A stretch of 64,000 nt of DNA from Pontibacter burrus. Lineage in GTDB: Bacteria > Bacteroidota > Bacteroidia > Cytophagales > Hymenobacteraceae. Both the position numbers and the translations under genes were made by a program. Below are positions 7,654-17,404 of this stretch, piece by piece; the stretch's first letter is position 1; every line of letters starts with the position of its first letter. The notes under the pieces are model-generated. The model made no database searches. It had not been told where the DNA came from and saw nothing but the letters and a program-made list of their open reading frames with translations. The DNA lies in the NCBI RefSeq assembly GCF_010686685.1, contig NZ_JAAGWD010000001.1, positions 930,001 to 994,000 of the forward strand, written 5' to 3'.

Positions 7654-8718
7654 CTATATTACTTTCTGTATAATTCTGTTTCTTCTTAACACAGAACTTA
7701 ATGCGCAGGACAGTGCAATTCCTAATACGCTAACCAGAATAAATTTTATATGGCTGCTTAGAATAAAGGGCTTAAACGCTAACTGTAAACCAATTACAAT
7801 AAGTAAATGAAACAGGTAGATGCCATACGAATTATTGGATAATACTTTTGTAAAGGAATTCATTGTGTTAAAATACTTTTTAAAAACAACAATAAACCCT
7901 AAACATAACCCGACACAAATAAAGGATTCGATGATTGACTCGGCCCAGAGCTGTGGTAAATAACCATATATGAATTTCTGAGATACAAATAGCAGAATGG
8001 CTAATGCCAGATACATAAAACCTGTAGATGTTTTAATGCTATCCAACCATTTGTATTTATTAAATACAGTGCCCAGAATAAACAAGCTAAAATATTGAGG
8101 CAGGTGTGCAACTTCTAACGGGAAACCCCAGGTTACCCATTTATCAATGGGGTATTGCTGTCTGACCAAAACGTTAATCGGAATTAAAAAAGCAAGATAA
8201 ATTAAGGGATACCATACCTTAAATGGTTGTGCTTGCTTATTTACTGTATCGGCTCTTTTAAAGAACAGATAAATAATAGAATAAACGAGTAATGAGGCCA
8301 CAAACCAAAGGTGCCCAACTGAAAGTGGTGGCTGATTAAAGTGCAGGTCAAGGGCAAAATTGATGTAGCTGCTTTTGCTATCACTTAAAAGAAAATGAAG
8401 TGGTGTAAAAATCAGGAATATAAAAACAGCTAAAGGCACGCCGAGTTTAATCAGTCTTTCTCCAATAAGTTTAGTTTTGGTCTTTCGTTTTAGCGAAAAA
8501 TGGATAAAAAAGCCGGATATAAAGAAATAGAAACCCATCATATAGGCAGCGTTAAAGAAGAAAAACGGACGTAAGTAGTCTACCTTCTGAGCTTCATCAA
8601 CTATCCAGACCCCGCCAGTATTTCCATAAGCTTGCCCGGCATGATGGATTACCACCATACAAGTCAGGAAAACTTTGATCAGGTCGATGTAAATTAGTCT
8701 ATCAGTTGAGCTCTTCAT
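7654..8718 (-). CDS. Acyltransferase family 3 membrane protein (OpgC/MdoC-like)
   Basis: This 354-aa integral membrane protein has about ten membrane segments and opens with RLIYIDLIKVF and VVIHHAGQAYG. The conserved His residues there are the usual catalytic site of acyltransferase_3 enzymes, which move acetyl or succinyl groups onto sugars of glucans, capsules or lipids. FFISGFFIHFSLKRK is also typical. The gene is clearly more AT-rich than its neighbours by eye and uses many AAA, TTA and ATT codons, which suggests horizontal transfer. It lies about 290 bases from a glycosyltransferase on the same strand, so a role in surface glycan decoration is plausible. Confidence 0.85.
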   Translation of the reverse strand: MKSSTDRLIYIDLIKVFLTCMVVIHHAGQAYGNTGGVWIVDEAQKVDYLRPFFFFNAAYMMGFYFFISGFFIHFSLKRKTKTKLIGERLIKLGVPLAVFIFLIFTPLHFLLSDSKSSYINFALDLHFNQPPLSVGHLWFVASLLVYSIIYLFFKRADTVNKQAQPFKVWYPLIYLAFLIPINVLVRQQYPIDKWVTWGFPLEVAHLPQYFSLFILGTVFNKYKWLDSIKTSTGFMYLALAILLFVSQKFIYGYLPQLWAESIIESFICVGLCLGFIVVFKKYFNTMNSFTKVLSNNSYGIYLFHLLIVIGLQLAFKPFILSSHIKFILVSVLGIALSCALSSVLRRNRIIQKVI

Positions 8719-9005
8719 GATGGTGGCTAATAACAGAAATCTCAGTCTTGCTTTATATCTAAGTTTATAGCTAAGCGGGCTAGAATTAGGAACCGTGCAA
8801 TATAGGTTTTTGCTAATATAAATAATATAGACTATAACCTATATTTAGTTCTTGGCCTTCGGTCACTTAATTGCAGGGTATTTTCTCAGCCTCGTAGCCA
8901 CTCTTATCTGAGGGGCTGAGGGGGCAATTTTACTATAGTTTATAGTTGGTATTTCGCAGGATGAATGGTTAGAGCGAACTGCTGAAGTAGACCTCAAACT
9001 ATGGT

Positions 9006-9989
9006 TTAATGCCAGTCCAGGAACTTAACGGTCTGCTTTTCTTTTAAGCGTGGTTTTACAGGGTTAAGCGTTTGGCCGTTTAGTACGGAAGTGTATTTTT
9101 CAAGATATGCTTCGGCCATTTTTCTGGAGTTAAAAACATCTGCGGCATATTCGTGGCAGCGCCTGCGCGAGAACCGGTCTATCGTTTTTACCGCCTCTGC
9201 CAGCTCAGCACTGTTATTAGAAAGGTAGCCTACATCCGAAGTTACAAGCTCGGGCAACGAGCCATAAGGTGTGCCCAGCACAGGACAGCCGAAGTATAAG
9301 CTTTCTGTAATGGCCAGCCCAAAGGGTTCGGACCACCTTACCGGGAAAATTAACCCCTTGGAGTTCTGCAGCAATCTCAGCTTTTCGGGGCCGCCTACCA
9401 TACCATGGAAATGTATGTTAGGGTTAAGCGTAAGCCGGAAGCCCATTTTTATATTCAGTCGGTTGCCGCCAAGCACCTTCAGCTTCTCACCTTTCACCGC
9501 ACTGATCACTTGTATGGCGCCTCTTACATTTTTTACGCGCCAGGCTGCATTGCCCAGAAAATGAAAATAGCTCCGTTCATTATCGAGCTGCACAGGGCCA
9601 TAGTCGTTCCAGTCGAGGCCGTTGTATACAAAAGACGTGGAATTGAAACGGCTGGCATGGTTACGCGATACAAACACCGTGTTGAGGTCGAATTCATCGT
9701 ACACGTTGTAGTTGCTGTGCATGGTAAAAATGTAGGGCTTGGGCACATCAGCGGGCGGCACAATGTTAAAATGCACCACATCCACCGAGTCTGGTATCTG
9801 CACTACAACTGGTTTTACCGGGTTAAGAGGTAATACATCTGCAAAGGGGCAATAGGAGCCCGGCTTAACCAAGAAAGTTACTTTATGCCCCATGCGCACC
9901 AGTTCCTTGCCCAGGTACCAGATTACTCTTTCGGTGCCGCCATAGGTTGTAACAGGTAGCTGCCCACTGTTAACGATCAGGATATGCAT
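9006..9989 (-). CDS. GT4-type glycosyltransferase
   Basis: This 327-aa cytoplasmic glycosyltransferase has the GT-B fold. The N-terminal acceptor domain carries the Gly-rich motif YGGTERVIWYLGKEL (about 16-30). The nucleotide-sugar domain carries SEPFGLAITESL (about 220-231), the E-X7-E signature of GT4 enzymes, followed by GCPVLGTPYGSLPELV. Its likely role is adding a sugar to a surface polysaccharide, lipid or small molecule; the donor and acceptor cannot be read from the sequence. It stands alone, with an AT-rich acyltransferase downstream on the same strand. Confidence 0.88.
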   Translation of the reverse strand: MHILIVNSGQLPVTTYGGTERVIWYLGKELVRMGHKVTFLVKPGSYCPFADVLPLNPVKPVVVQIPDSVDVVHFNIVPPADVPKPYIFTMHSNYNVYDEFDLNTVFVSRNHASRFNSTSFVYNGLDWNDYGPVQLDNERSYFHFLGNAAWRVKNVRGAIQVISAVKGEKLKVLGGNRLNIKMGFRLTLNPNIHFHGMVGGPEKLRLLQNSKGLIFPVRWSEPFGLAITESLYFGCPVLGTPYGSLPELVTSDVGYLSNNSAELAEAVKTIDRFSRRRCHEYAADVFNSRKMAEAYLEKYTSVLNGQTLNPVKPRLKEKQTVKFLDWH

Positions 9990-10155
9990 GCAGTCTTAAC
10001 TTAAAAAAAGCAGCGTTAAATTTAGATAACTTAAATGTTCCCGTGTTATGGTTGAACACTTTTGATAAGCTGCCTATGGCGTACAAACAGGTAACCTATG
10101 CAACTATAGTTTCAGCTATAGTTTGCATTGTACTGTAAGCCGGAAATTATAGTTG

Positions 10156-11331
10156 CTAAGACTTGGCGCCGCCTGTTAAGTGATACTGCCGGATATAGTT
10201 TGTCAGGAATCCTTCTACCTTGCTTTCTTTCATTTTCATGACGCTGGCAAAAGTTTTTATAAGGGACTCGTACGTGTTCTGGCTTTTCTCAAACTGCCTT
10301 ATTCCCTGTAGTCCTCTCTCTTCATAAACCAGCTGATACACAACAGCACCAGCTACATAACGCGGACTCTGCTCCGTAGCATACCTGAATTTGTTGCTGT
10401 ACAGGTCATGGAAAGTGACGTTAGGATGATTCTCGTAAATGTCTTTCGATACGGCGTGCAGCGTTTCCTGGAAGGGAGTATAGCCATCAACTCCGCCCAG
10501 CCAGGTGGCAACCCCTTCTGCCAGAAAGTGGTTTTGCAGCAGCGGGTAAACCATGTGCACAAACTCGTGCAGGTGCTCCTCGCGCCCTTTTGCTGATAAG
10601 GCCCTGTTGTATAGTTTCTGAGTAAAACCGGTGCTGTAAGAGAGCCAGTAATCGAGGTTATGCAGCCTGCCCAATTCTTCTTCCGAGCTCATCACATAAA
10701 AATCGAATGGTCTGGCTTCCTTTAGCTCCATCCTGGCTACTACATCCTCAACAAACCGGCTTGCTTTCTCGGCGTTAGCTGCTGAAAAGTTGAAAGTGGG
10801 CGGGTAATAAAATGTAACCCATTTGGTTTTATAGTTGCCCCATCGGCTCAACTCGTTCGACCAAGTATTCTCCAGTTTCCAGGTTCCTGTTTTATCTCTT
10901 GCGGCATAGTAACGCAACAGAAACGGCGGATTCATTTTATAGTCGACCATCCATTGCTGCACGGTGTCGGCGGCGAGCAATATGCGGGCTACATACTTCT
11001 CGCCAGCAGGTTCTATGCTCAGCACAGTCGGTTTAAAGGTGCTGAATAATTGCTTTGCGTTCATGTGGGCAAACAGAAAATGAGCGGCCAGGTCGAAGTT
11101 GCCATTCTGCTGCTTATAGTAATAATTCACTTCCTGCTCGTTCCAGTAAGGGTTCTGGTACACGCTATCGGGGCTGGAGTTGAAGTAGTTGCCAATAAGC
11201 TGGTAAACTGCTTTTACTTCGGAACGGGTAGTGTCTATGCGGGCTGTAATGGCCGGTTTTACCTGGCCAAAAGCACTACAGGAAAACAGAACCACAAATA
11301 TTACCGGCAGGCTGAATCTTATAGTTTTCAT
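10156..11331 (-). CDS. Secreted gluzincin-like metallopeptidase candidate
   Basis: This 391-aa exported protein has an N-terminal signal peptide (cleavage near AFGQ, residue 23). The central part has no recognised domain. Residues 255-259 read HEFVH, an HExxH zinc site, and Glu272 in LAEGVATWLGG lies 12 residues after the second His, as in gluzincins (peptidase MA-like). This supports a zinc peptidase fold, although overall similarity to a named family cannot be judged by eye. The gene is in tandem with a secreted alpha/beta hydrolase to its left on the same strand (81-base gap). Confidence 0.7.
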   Translation of the reverse strand: MKTIRFSLPVIFVVLFSCSAFGQVKPAITARIDTTRSEVKAVYQLIGNYFNSSPDSVYQNPYWNEQEVNYYYKQQNGNFDLAAHFLFAHMNAKQLFSTFKPTVLSIEPAGEKYVARILLAADTVQQWMVDYKMNPPFLLRYYAARDKTGTWKLENTWSNELSRWGNYKTKWVTFYYPPTFNFSAANAEKASRFVEDVVARMELKEARPFDFYVMSSEEELGRLHNLDYWLSYSTGFTQKLYNRALSAKGREEHLHEFVHMVYPLLQNHFLAEGVATWLGGVDGYTPFQETLHAVSKDIYENHPNVTFHDLYSNKFRYATEQSPRYVAGAVVYQLVYEERGLQGIRQFEKSQNTYESLIKTFASVMKMKESKVEGFLTNYIRQYHLTGGAKS

Positions 11332-11412
11332 ATCAGGGGAGGAGTATTAGGAACAATAGACCTGCAATATGGAATGTTAAGTTTAGGTTAATGGACTGGG
11401 CTAAGAAGTAGT

Positions 11413-12447
11413 TCAGGGAACTATAGGTTTTACTGAGTGAACATCAGCTTCTTTTGTAAGCCAGTTGTTCCAGTCATTTGCCACCTGGTCCCAACCAAAC
11501 TTGCCGTAGTCTATTTTCCCTTCTTTGTCAAAACCAAAGTAGTTGTGCTCCACTCCAATGTATGGCTTAAAGGTAAAGTTGCTCTTCCCTTTTCTGATTG
11601 TCTCAAGCCATAGGTAATCGTTAAAGGTGACCCCATAATCTTTTGTGCCATAACTAATCAGTACCGGAATCTTAAACTTCATCAGGTAATCAATAGGAGG
11701 GATAGAAAAGTCGTAGGTGGTTTTGTAGGCGTCTCCGCCCTGAGAGGCTACACTTGTTGGGTCGCTTACAATGTTTTCCCAGTACCTGAACATCTCTTCT
11801 GATCTGGTACCGGTGGAGTCGTCGTATGCCCGGGCCTGCGCGACCATGGTAGCCATCCGACCGAAGGGGTTGCCACCTGAATAAATGAGGTGCGTTACGT
11901 CTTTGCTTTCGAGGGCAAGCTTGGCTGCCACGGTTGAGCCCGCGGAATGGCCTGCCGCTATTAGTTTATCTTTTTTTACCCACTGCTGTTTCTTCAGGTG
12001 TTTTATCACTGCCTGCGCGCGGTTAACATAGTAATCTACGTTGTCTCTGGAGTAGAACTGGGCAGGAGGGATACCTGTTTTGGGGTCAGCATAAGCACCA
12101 TTTTTCAGATCCTTCTGGTATGCGATCAATGGCACAAAAGGCTTACTGATGATGGCCAGGTGGAAATTAACCAGCAAACTATCTGTCTGGAATGGAAACA
12201 CCCTGTAAGGTTTTCCTTCAGTATCTAACAATATTAATGGCCGCGCCTGTGAGCCCTGGTCGAAAAGGATAACTGGTTTCGCTTTCTGTTCTTCGTCTTT
12301 CTTAGAAAGTATGAGAATATCTACGGGATCTTTCAGGAAGCTTATCTGCAGATGGCGGTATCCAAAGTCTTCTGGCTTTTGCGTTTGGGCAGCAGCCTGT
12401 AAAACCGAGAATAGAAATAATAAGAACAGGAGGTAAAGTCGTTTCAA
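11413..12447 (-). CDS. Secreted alpha/beta-hydrolase
   Basis: This 344-aa protein has a signal peptide (MKRLYLLFLL to AAAQ). The alpha/beta-hydrolase triad is visible: nucleophile elbow GHSAG with Ser168, Asp270 in YGTKD, and His301 in GVEHNYFG. It looks like an esterase or peptidase-like hydrolase of the BAAT/dienelactone type acting in the periplasm or outside the cell; the substrate is unknown. It lies downstream of the secreted gluzincin-like gene on the same strand, possibly co-transcribed. Confidence 0.82.
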   Translation of the reverse strand: MKRLYLLFLLFLFSVLQAAAQTQKPEDFGYRHLQISFLKDPVDILILSKKDEEQKAKPVILFDQGSQARPLILLDTEGKPYRVFPFQTDSLLVNFHLAIISKPFVPLIAYQKDLKNGAYADPKTGIPPAQFYSRDNVDYYVNRAQAVIKHLKKQQWVKKDKLIAAGHSAGSTVAAKLALESKDVTHLIYSGGNPFGRMATMVAQARAYDDSTGTRSEEMFRYWENIVSDPTSVASQGGDAYKTTYDFSIPPIDYLMKFKIPVLISYGTKDYGVTFNDYLWLETIRKGKSNFTFKPYIGVEHNYFGFDKEGKIDYGKFGWDQVANDWNNWLTKEADVHSVKPIVP

Positions 12448-12533
12448 GCTTCGGTTTGTTTTATGGTTTTGGGCGGTAACGGCTTGGCTATGAGCAGTAG
12501 CGTCCCACAGGGCGCTATGGCTTATAGGTCTTG

Positions 12534-13283
12534 TTAGCTGCTGCCTTTTTTTCTTTTCTTCAGTAGAATATCGTAATCAAAATACTTTTTTGTCTCTTGA
12601 TTGATGATGAGCAAAATATCTGAGAGTTCTTTCAGGCTGTTCTCGTTATCATTTAAAATCAGTAAATCTTCATTAAGTCTGTTTTGATTGGTTAGCAAGT
12701 CCTTTTCAACCTTAAGTCCTTTCCATATGTCGTTTTCAACATCTCGGCTGATTGATTTAATTGAATCAAACTTGTCATGAAATAAACTAATCCCCATAAA
12801 GCTCTCACAAATTAGAATTAAGCCATAGATTTTATTCAATTCGTGCTTTGATAATTCTTTTCCATGTTCTAATGTTTTGTCTGTAATTCCCTGTAAGTCA
12901 ATTGTGGATATTATTCTTCGTAATTGATATGCAAAGTGACAAAGCTTTTGGACATTCATTAGCAGCATGAAAATCACTCTTGGCTGAACTGTATTCTTGT
13001 GTTCCTTAAAGTCTTTTTGCAATGTTTCGATGAAGTCATTAATGAATAAATACTCTTTTTTGGGTTCATTTTTAACACTTGGTTCATGATATTCTAACTT
13101 TTCTGAAGTGAGTATATTCAATATCAAACCAATCTGCTTCTTTAGATAGTATTGAAAATTTCTCCTTGCTCTATATTCTTCATACTTCTTTTGAGCAAAA
13201 GGAATTATAACAGAAGCAACGAGAGCAAGAACTGCAACGAGTAACATCCAACCACTCCATTCAATTTTATCTTCTATGTTCAT
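12534..13283 (-). CDS. AT-rich hypothetical protein with N-terminal membrane anchor
   Basis: This 249-aa product has one strong membrane segment near the N-terminus (about residues 12-30, WMLLVAVLALVASVIIPF). A long, charged, helix-rich cytoplasmic part rich in Lys, Glu, Leu and Ile follows. I do not recognise the family. The gene is far more AT-rich than its neighbours, with almost no CTATAG motifs inside, and looks like a recent acquisition. The layout, one membrane helix plus a helical domain, is shared by some phage-defence and signalling proteins, but nothing here proves such a role. Confidence 0.6.
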   Translation of the reverse strand: MNIEDKIEWSGWMLLVAVLALVASVIIPFAQKKYEEYRARRNFQYYLKKQIGLILNILTSEKLEYHEPSVKNEPKKEYLFINDFIETLQKDFKEHKNTVQPRVIFMLLMNVQKLCHFAYQLRRIISTIDLQGITDKTLEHGKELSKHELNKIYGLILICESFMGISLFHDKFDSIKSISRDVENDIWKGLKVEKDLLTNQNRLNEDLLILNDNENSLKELSDILLIINQETKKYFDYDILLKKRKKGSS

Positions 13284-13416
13284 TTAGTTCTTCTGTATTC
13301 AGGTTGCAGCTAACTATAGTATAACAGGAGTTTATTCCGTTTATAGGGCCAAATACGGCGGATAAACGGAACTGGATTAACGAATATACTATATACAAGA
13401 AGTTTAATATACGATT

Positions 13417-14319
13417 TTATTTACATAGAACATACTCCAATTTAGCTCCTAGGTCACTCACGTTAAGCATCGCGTTTCTGCCGCAGATCAGTGCCAGGTT
13501 CAGGGGTTCGTGGCCCACCGGAAAGTTGTAACAAACAGGGTAGTTGTACTTGCCGGTATGTTCTGCTATAATTTCATAAGCTGTTTTACCGAAAGGGATG
13601 GAGTTGTCTTTCATGTCGCTCATGTCGCCAACTATAAGACCGGCCAGGTTGCTGAGCTTGCCGCTGCGGTCGAGGTGCACCAGCATACGGTCTATATGGT
13701 AAAGGTATTCGTCCAGGTCTTCGAGGAACAGAATTTTGCCTTCGGTATTGATGTCGGATTTAGTGCCGGTGAGCGTGTGCAGCATGGAAAGGTTGCCGCC
13801 TACCAACTGGCCTTGGGCGGTGCCGGTGCGATTGAAGGGATGTGGAGCCGAGCTATAATTTAAGTTTTCCCCGAACAGGGTTTTTCTTAGCGTTTCTACA
13901 GAATCAATCGTTCCTTCACGGCCAAACAGCACGGGCATAATGGCATGTATGGTTTCGATGCCCAGGTTATGGATATGGCTGTGAATGGTGGTTACATCGC
14001 TGAAGCCAACTACCCACTTGGGGCGCTGCCGGAACTTTGTGAAATCAACCTGATCGATGATTCGGGTGGTGCCGTAACCGCCGCGTGCGCAAACGATGGC
14101 TTTTACCGTTTCATCATCAAGCATCTGCTGGAAGTCCTGCAAACGCAATGCATCCTCGCCGGCAAACTGATTATAGCTGGCATCGATTGTTTGCCCTAAC
14201 ACCACCTGAAGGCCCCAGTTTTCGAAGGTTTGGATTGCAGGCACAAGCTCTTGTGCGGTTATTTTACGGGCAGTAGAAACGATGGCAATCTTGTCGCCGG
14301 GTTGCAGGGCTGGTATCAT
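13417..14319 (-). CDS. ldcA: LD-carboxypeptidase (peptidase S66 family)
   Basis: This 300-aa cytoplasmic serine peptidase of the LdcA/MccF family trims the terminal D-Ala from recycled murein tetrapeptides. The family triad is present: Ser107 in GFSDVT, Glu200 in FLEDLDEY and His270 in FPVGHEPLN. Also typical are PGDKIAIVSTAR at the start and CARGGYGTTR (77-86). MccF-type members instead inactivate microcin C-like compounds, so that alternative remains. The gene is transcribed toward the AT-rich unknown gene and away from abgT. Confidence 0.9.
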   Translation of the reverse strand: MIPALQPGDKIAIVSTARKITAQELVPAIQTFENWGLQVVLGQTIDASYNQFAGEDALRLQDFQQMLDDETVKAIVCARGGYGTTRIIDQVDFTKFRQRPKWVVGFSDVTTIHSHIHNLGIETIHAIMPVLFGREGTIDSVETLRKTLFGENLNYSSAPHPFNRTGTAQGQLVGGNLSMLHTLTGTKSDINTEGKILFLEDLDEYLYHIDRMLVHLDRSGKLSNLAGLIVGDMSDMKDNSIPFGKTAYEIIAEHTGKYNYPVCYNFPVGHEPLNLALICGRNAMLNVSDLGAKLEYVLCK

Positions 14320-14473
14320 AATCAGGTTAAACTATAAGCGGTTGCCAAGTTAGGGATTTCCGGTAAAGTTTGCAGGTGTCCGTGTTTTTAAGCAATTTCA
14401 GGAGCTAAACTAAATTTAAACTGCCGGGCATCTTACTTTTTCCTGCCCGGCTAAACGCACATCACCCTAACCT

Positions 14474-16003
14474 ATGACCACCTTACAAAAGAAAAAGTCC
14501 GGTATCGACAGATTTTTATCTGTTATAGAACGAATCGGAAATGCCTTGCCTCACCCTGCTACTTTGTTTGCCGGTTTCGCGCTCTTAATCATTATTTTAT
14601 CGTGGGTTGCCAGCCTCTTTGATATGGCCGTGGTACACCCGGGCACCGGCGAAACCGTTACACCCGTAAACCTGCTCTCTGCCGATGGGTTGCACATGAT
14701 CCTGACGCGTATGGTTACCAACTTTACCGGCTTTGCGCCGCTGGGTACAGTACTGGTGTCGTTGCTTGGTATTGGTATTGCTGAAGGCACCGGCCTGATA
14801 GGTGCGGTACTGCGTTTAGTGGTGCTGGCCTCGCCGAAGCGATTGCTAACGTTCGTAATTGTATTTGCCGGTGTTATGTCTAATACGGCTTCTGAAGTGG
14901 GTTATGTCCTTTTAGTGCCTTTGGCTGCTATTATTTTCCTTGCTGCGGGACGTCATCCGCTGGCCGGTCTGGCTGCTGCGTTTGCCGGCGTGTCGGGTGG
15001 CTATAGTGCCAACCTGTTACTCGGCACTGTTGATCCTTTGCTTGCCGGCCTTTCCACGGAAGCTGCCAAAATCATCGATCCGAACTATGTGGTAAACCCT
15101 GCCGCTAACTATTATTTTATGTTCGTATCTACGTTCCTGATTGCTGGCCTGGGCACCTGGGTAACCGAGAAAATCGTAGTTCCGCGCCTTGGCGAGTATA
15201 CGGGTGAAGAAAAACCGGAAAGCATCGACCGCCTGAACCCGCTGGAAAAGCGCGGCATACTTTACGCAACTATAGCGGTGCTGCTTATGTCGGCATTTAT
15301 ACTGGGCGGCCTTATTCCGGAAAATGGTTATCTGCGCGACCCTGAAACTGGTGATATCCTGAATTCACCGTTTATGTCGGGCATTGTGGCGTTCATCTTC
15401 ATCCTGGCTGGTGTGGCCGGTATTGCTTACGGTATTGGTGCTAAAACCATCAAAAACGACAGCGATGTGATGCGTGGCATGGCTAAATCAATGGAAACAC
15501 TGGGCTCCTACATTGTACTGGTATTTTTTGCAGCGCAGTTCGTAGCCTACTTCAACTGGACTAACCTGGGGCTTATACTGGCTATTAACGGCGCTGAAGT
15601 ACTGCAAACCATGGGTCTGAGCGATATCCCGCTGATGATCATGTTCATTCTGGTGGCAGCAACTATAAACCTGGTAATGGGCTCGGCTTCGGCTAAATGG
15701 GCTATTATGGCACCTGTTTTCATCCCGATGTTTATGCTCCTGGGCTACACACCAGAATTCACGCAAACAGCTTACCGCATCGGTGATAGTGTTACCAACA
15801 TTATCTCACCCATGATGTCGTACTTCGCCCTGATTGTGGCCTTTATACAGCGCTATGATAAGAAAGCGGGTATCGGAACGGTTATCTCTACCATGTTGCC
15901 ATACACGGTTGTATTCCTGATCGGCTGGACCTTATTGTTTATCGTCTGGATCATTTTCGGATGGCCGGTAGGACCTGGCGCCGAGATGTATATGCCGAAA
16001 TAA
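14474..16003 (+). CDS. abgT: AbgT-family transporter
   Basis: This 509-aa inner-membrane transporter has about 11-12 membrane segments. Family signatures include [10 protein letters not shown] near the start, [50 protein letters not shown] and the C-terminal [19 protein letters not shown]. AbgT proteins carry p-aminobenzoyl-glutamate, and some members (MtrF, YdaH) export sulfonamides. The neighbours do not show which applies here. A terminator follows, then composite repeat locus B. Confidence 0.93.
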   Translation: MTTLQKKKSGIDRFLSVIERIGNALPHPATLFAGFALLIIILSWVASLFDMAVVHPGTGETVTPVNLLSADGLHMILTRMVTNFTGFAPLGTVLVSLLGIGIAEGTGLIGAVLRLVVLASPKRLLTFVIVFAGVMSNTASEVGYVLLVPLAAIIFLAAGRHPLAGLAAAFAGVSGGYSANLLLGTVDPLLAGLSTEAAKIIDPNYVVNPAANYYFMFVSTFLIAGLGTWVTEKIVVPRLGEYTGEEKPESIDRLNPLEKRGILYATIAVLLMSAFILGGLIPENGYLRDPETGDILNSPFMSGIVAFIFILAGVAGIAYGIGAKTIKNDSDVMRGMAKSMETLGSYIVLVFFAAQFVAYFNWTNLGLILAINGAEVLQTMGLSDIPLMIMFILVAATINLVMGSASAKWAIMAPVFIPMFMLLGYTPEFTQTAYRIGDSVTNIISPMMSYFALIVAFIQRYDKKAGIGTVISTMLPYTVVFLIGWTLLFIVWIIFGWPVGPGAEMYMPK

Positions 16004-16031
16004 GGTTTTGAGAGAAGACTTTGTAACTATA

Positions 16032-16072
16032 GTAACGCCGGAGAGCTAACTGCTTTCCGGCGTTACTGTTTT
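16032..16072 (+). terminator. Intrinsic terminator after abgT
   Basis: GTAACGCCGGA (16032-16042) pairs perfectly with TCCGGCGTTAC (16056-16066), followed by TGTTTT. An AACTATAG motif precedes the stem. Confidence 0.85.
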
Positions 16073-16156
16073 AAGTTTACAGGGATCTTAAATGTTATAT
16101 AGTTTTCTTCTACTGTCATTTCGCGTGTAACGAGAAATCTATTACTGACTATAGCT

Positions 16157-16765
16157 CTCTTTTGTCATGTCGAGCGTTAGTCGAGACATCTTATAGGTCC
16201 TATAGTTAAAGTCTGTTATCTATTGCCACAAGCAGTTTGTGCTATAATTTCCTTCTACCCTAGGAGCTCTACCAGCCTACAGTTGGCATAGTTGCTTTGG
16301 TGCGCTCCCGGCCGCGGGGCCTCGTCTTCGGGCATCGCGCGGTGTACATTTCTTTTGCTCCTATTGTCGCAATGCCTGACGGCACCAGAAATCTACAAGG
16401 CGCTCAACCCAAAGACTGTGATCACTTCGATAGCTAAGCTATAGTTTATTAATAGGTTATAGTTGTATCGCCTTTCCGTGGTAGTAGTTTCGTGGGGCAG
16501 GCTGCGCCTGCCTGCTCCTGGTTTGTAACTATAGCACGAGAGCTCAAACTATAGCCCTAGTGGGAATTCCCCTCTTGGGAGGGGTAAGGGTGGGTTAAAA
16601 GAGAAACTATAGAACTATAGCTGAAACTATAGCGAAGGCAGAAAAGTCCCCCTTTGAAGGGGGTAGGGGGATGACTAATGCTAACTATAGAACTTTAAGC
16701 TTAACTATAGCATAAGCTTAAAGCTCCCCTCCTTGGACAAGGAGGGGCAGGGGTGGTTGGACCAA
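16157..16765 (-). repeat. Composite intergenic repeat element, locus B (inverted)
   Basis: The 790-base gap between abgT and the RidA-like gene carries the composite element on the minus strand. Modules from right to left: F1 (16719-16765), F5 (16637-16678), F2 (16561-16599), F3 (about 16463-16531), F4 (about 16205-16445) and F6 (16157-16197). All six modules are present and separated by CTATAG motifs. The end-to-end order F1, F5, F2, F3, F4, F6 matches the other loci from F3 onward, while the three small hairpins are shuffled. No credible coding frame is seen. Confidence 0.85.
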
Positions 16766-16794
16766 CAGCAACTATACAACTATAAGCCTTCGCT

Positions 16795-17214
16795 TTACCT
16801 GAGCGAGAAGCCTTCGGTTTGCTGGTGTTCTGCTGCTAACAGGGCGGTGACCTCTATCTCCACTAAAAGCTCGGGGTTAATGAGGGCACTTACCTGTACC
16901 ATCGTTGCGGCAGGTTTTATAGTTCGGAACACTTCGCCGTGGGCGCGGCCAATCTCTTCCCACTGTCTGATGTCAGTAACGAACATGCGTGTGCGAACAA
17001 CATCTTCTAAAGTTGCGCCAGCTTCTTTTAAAGCTTTTTCTATTTTCTGGAAAATGAATTTTGTCTGCTCATACGCATTGCCTTTGCCAATTACCTGGTC
17101 ACCATTGGTTGCGGTAGTTCCTGCTACTTCAATTACATTGCCTACACGCACGGCACGACTGTAACCAACAATATCTTCCCAGATTACGCCAGATGAGATG
17201 TTCTGTCTTTTCAA
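16795..17214 (-). CDS. RidA-family protein lacking the deaminase arginine
   Basis: This 139-aa member of the YjgF/YER057c/UK114 (Rid) superfamily shows the hallmarks VRVGNVIEVAGTT, NAYEQTKFIFQKIEKAL and DVVRTRMFVTD. In RidA itself the enamine/imine deaminase uses an Arg in the segment VEVARLP. The matching segment here is VQVSALINPE, with Ala in that place. This points to one of the Rid subfamilies without canonical deaminase activity, so I do not use the symbol ridA. It is convergent with abgT across repeat locus B. Confidence 0.85.
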   Translation of the reverse strand: MKRQNISSGVIWEDIVGYSRAVRVGNVIEVAGTTATNGDQVIGKGNAYEQTKFIFQKIEKALKEAGATLEDVVRTRMFVTDIRQWEEIGRAHGEVFRTIKPAATMVQVSALINPELLVEIEVTALLAAEHQQTEGFSLR

Positions 17215-17404
17215 AGCCTTAGAAAGTTTAGGAATTTAAGAGTTTTGGAGTTAGAAAGTTAGAAAGTTTTTAGACTTTAAATACAGCAATCAGCCATTTA
17301 ACAATTCAGCCTTTAAGCCATTTCCATTCTTGTGTTCTAAAACTCGTAATAACTAATTCATAATTCATAATTTTGAATTCATAATTTCGGAAAATTCCCC
17401 TAAT
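17215..17404. repeat. AT-rich short-repeat cluster before the radical SAM gene
   Basis: This spacer contains tandem GTTAGAAA units (about 17250-17272) and repeated AATTCATAATTCATAATT-type words (about 17355-17393). The same word flanks the four-helix-bundle gene at 34358-34370 and 34763-34775. No gene or clear promoter is visible. Confidence 0.5.
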
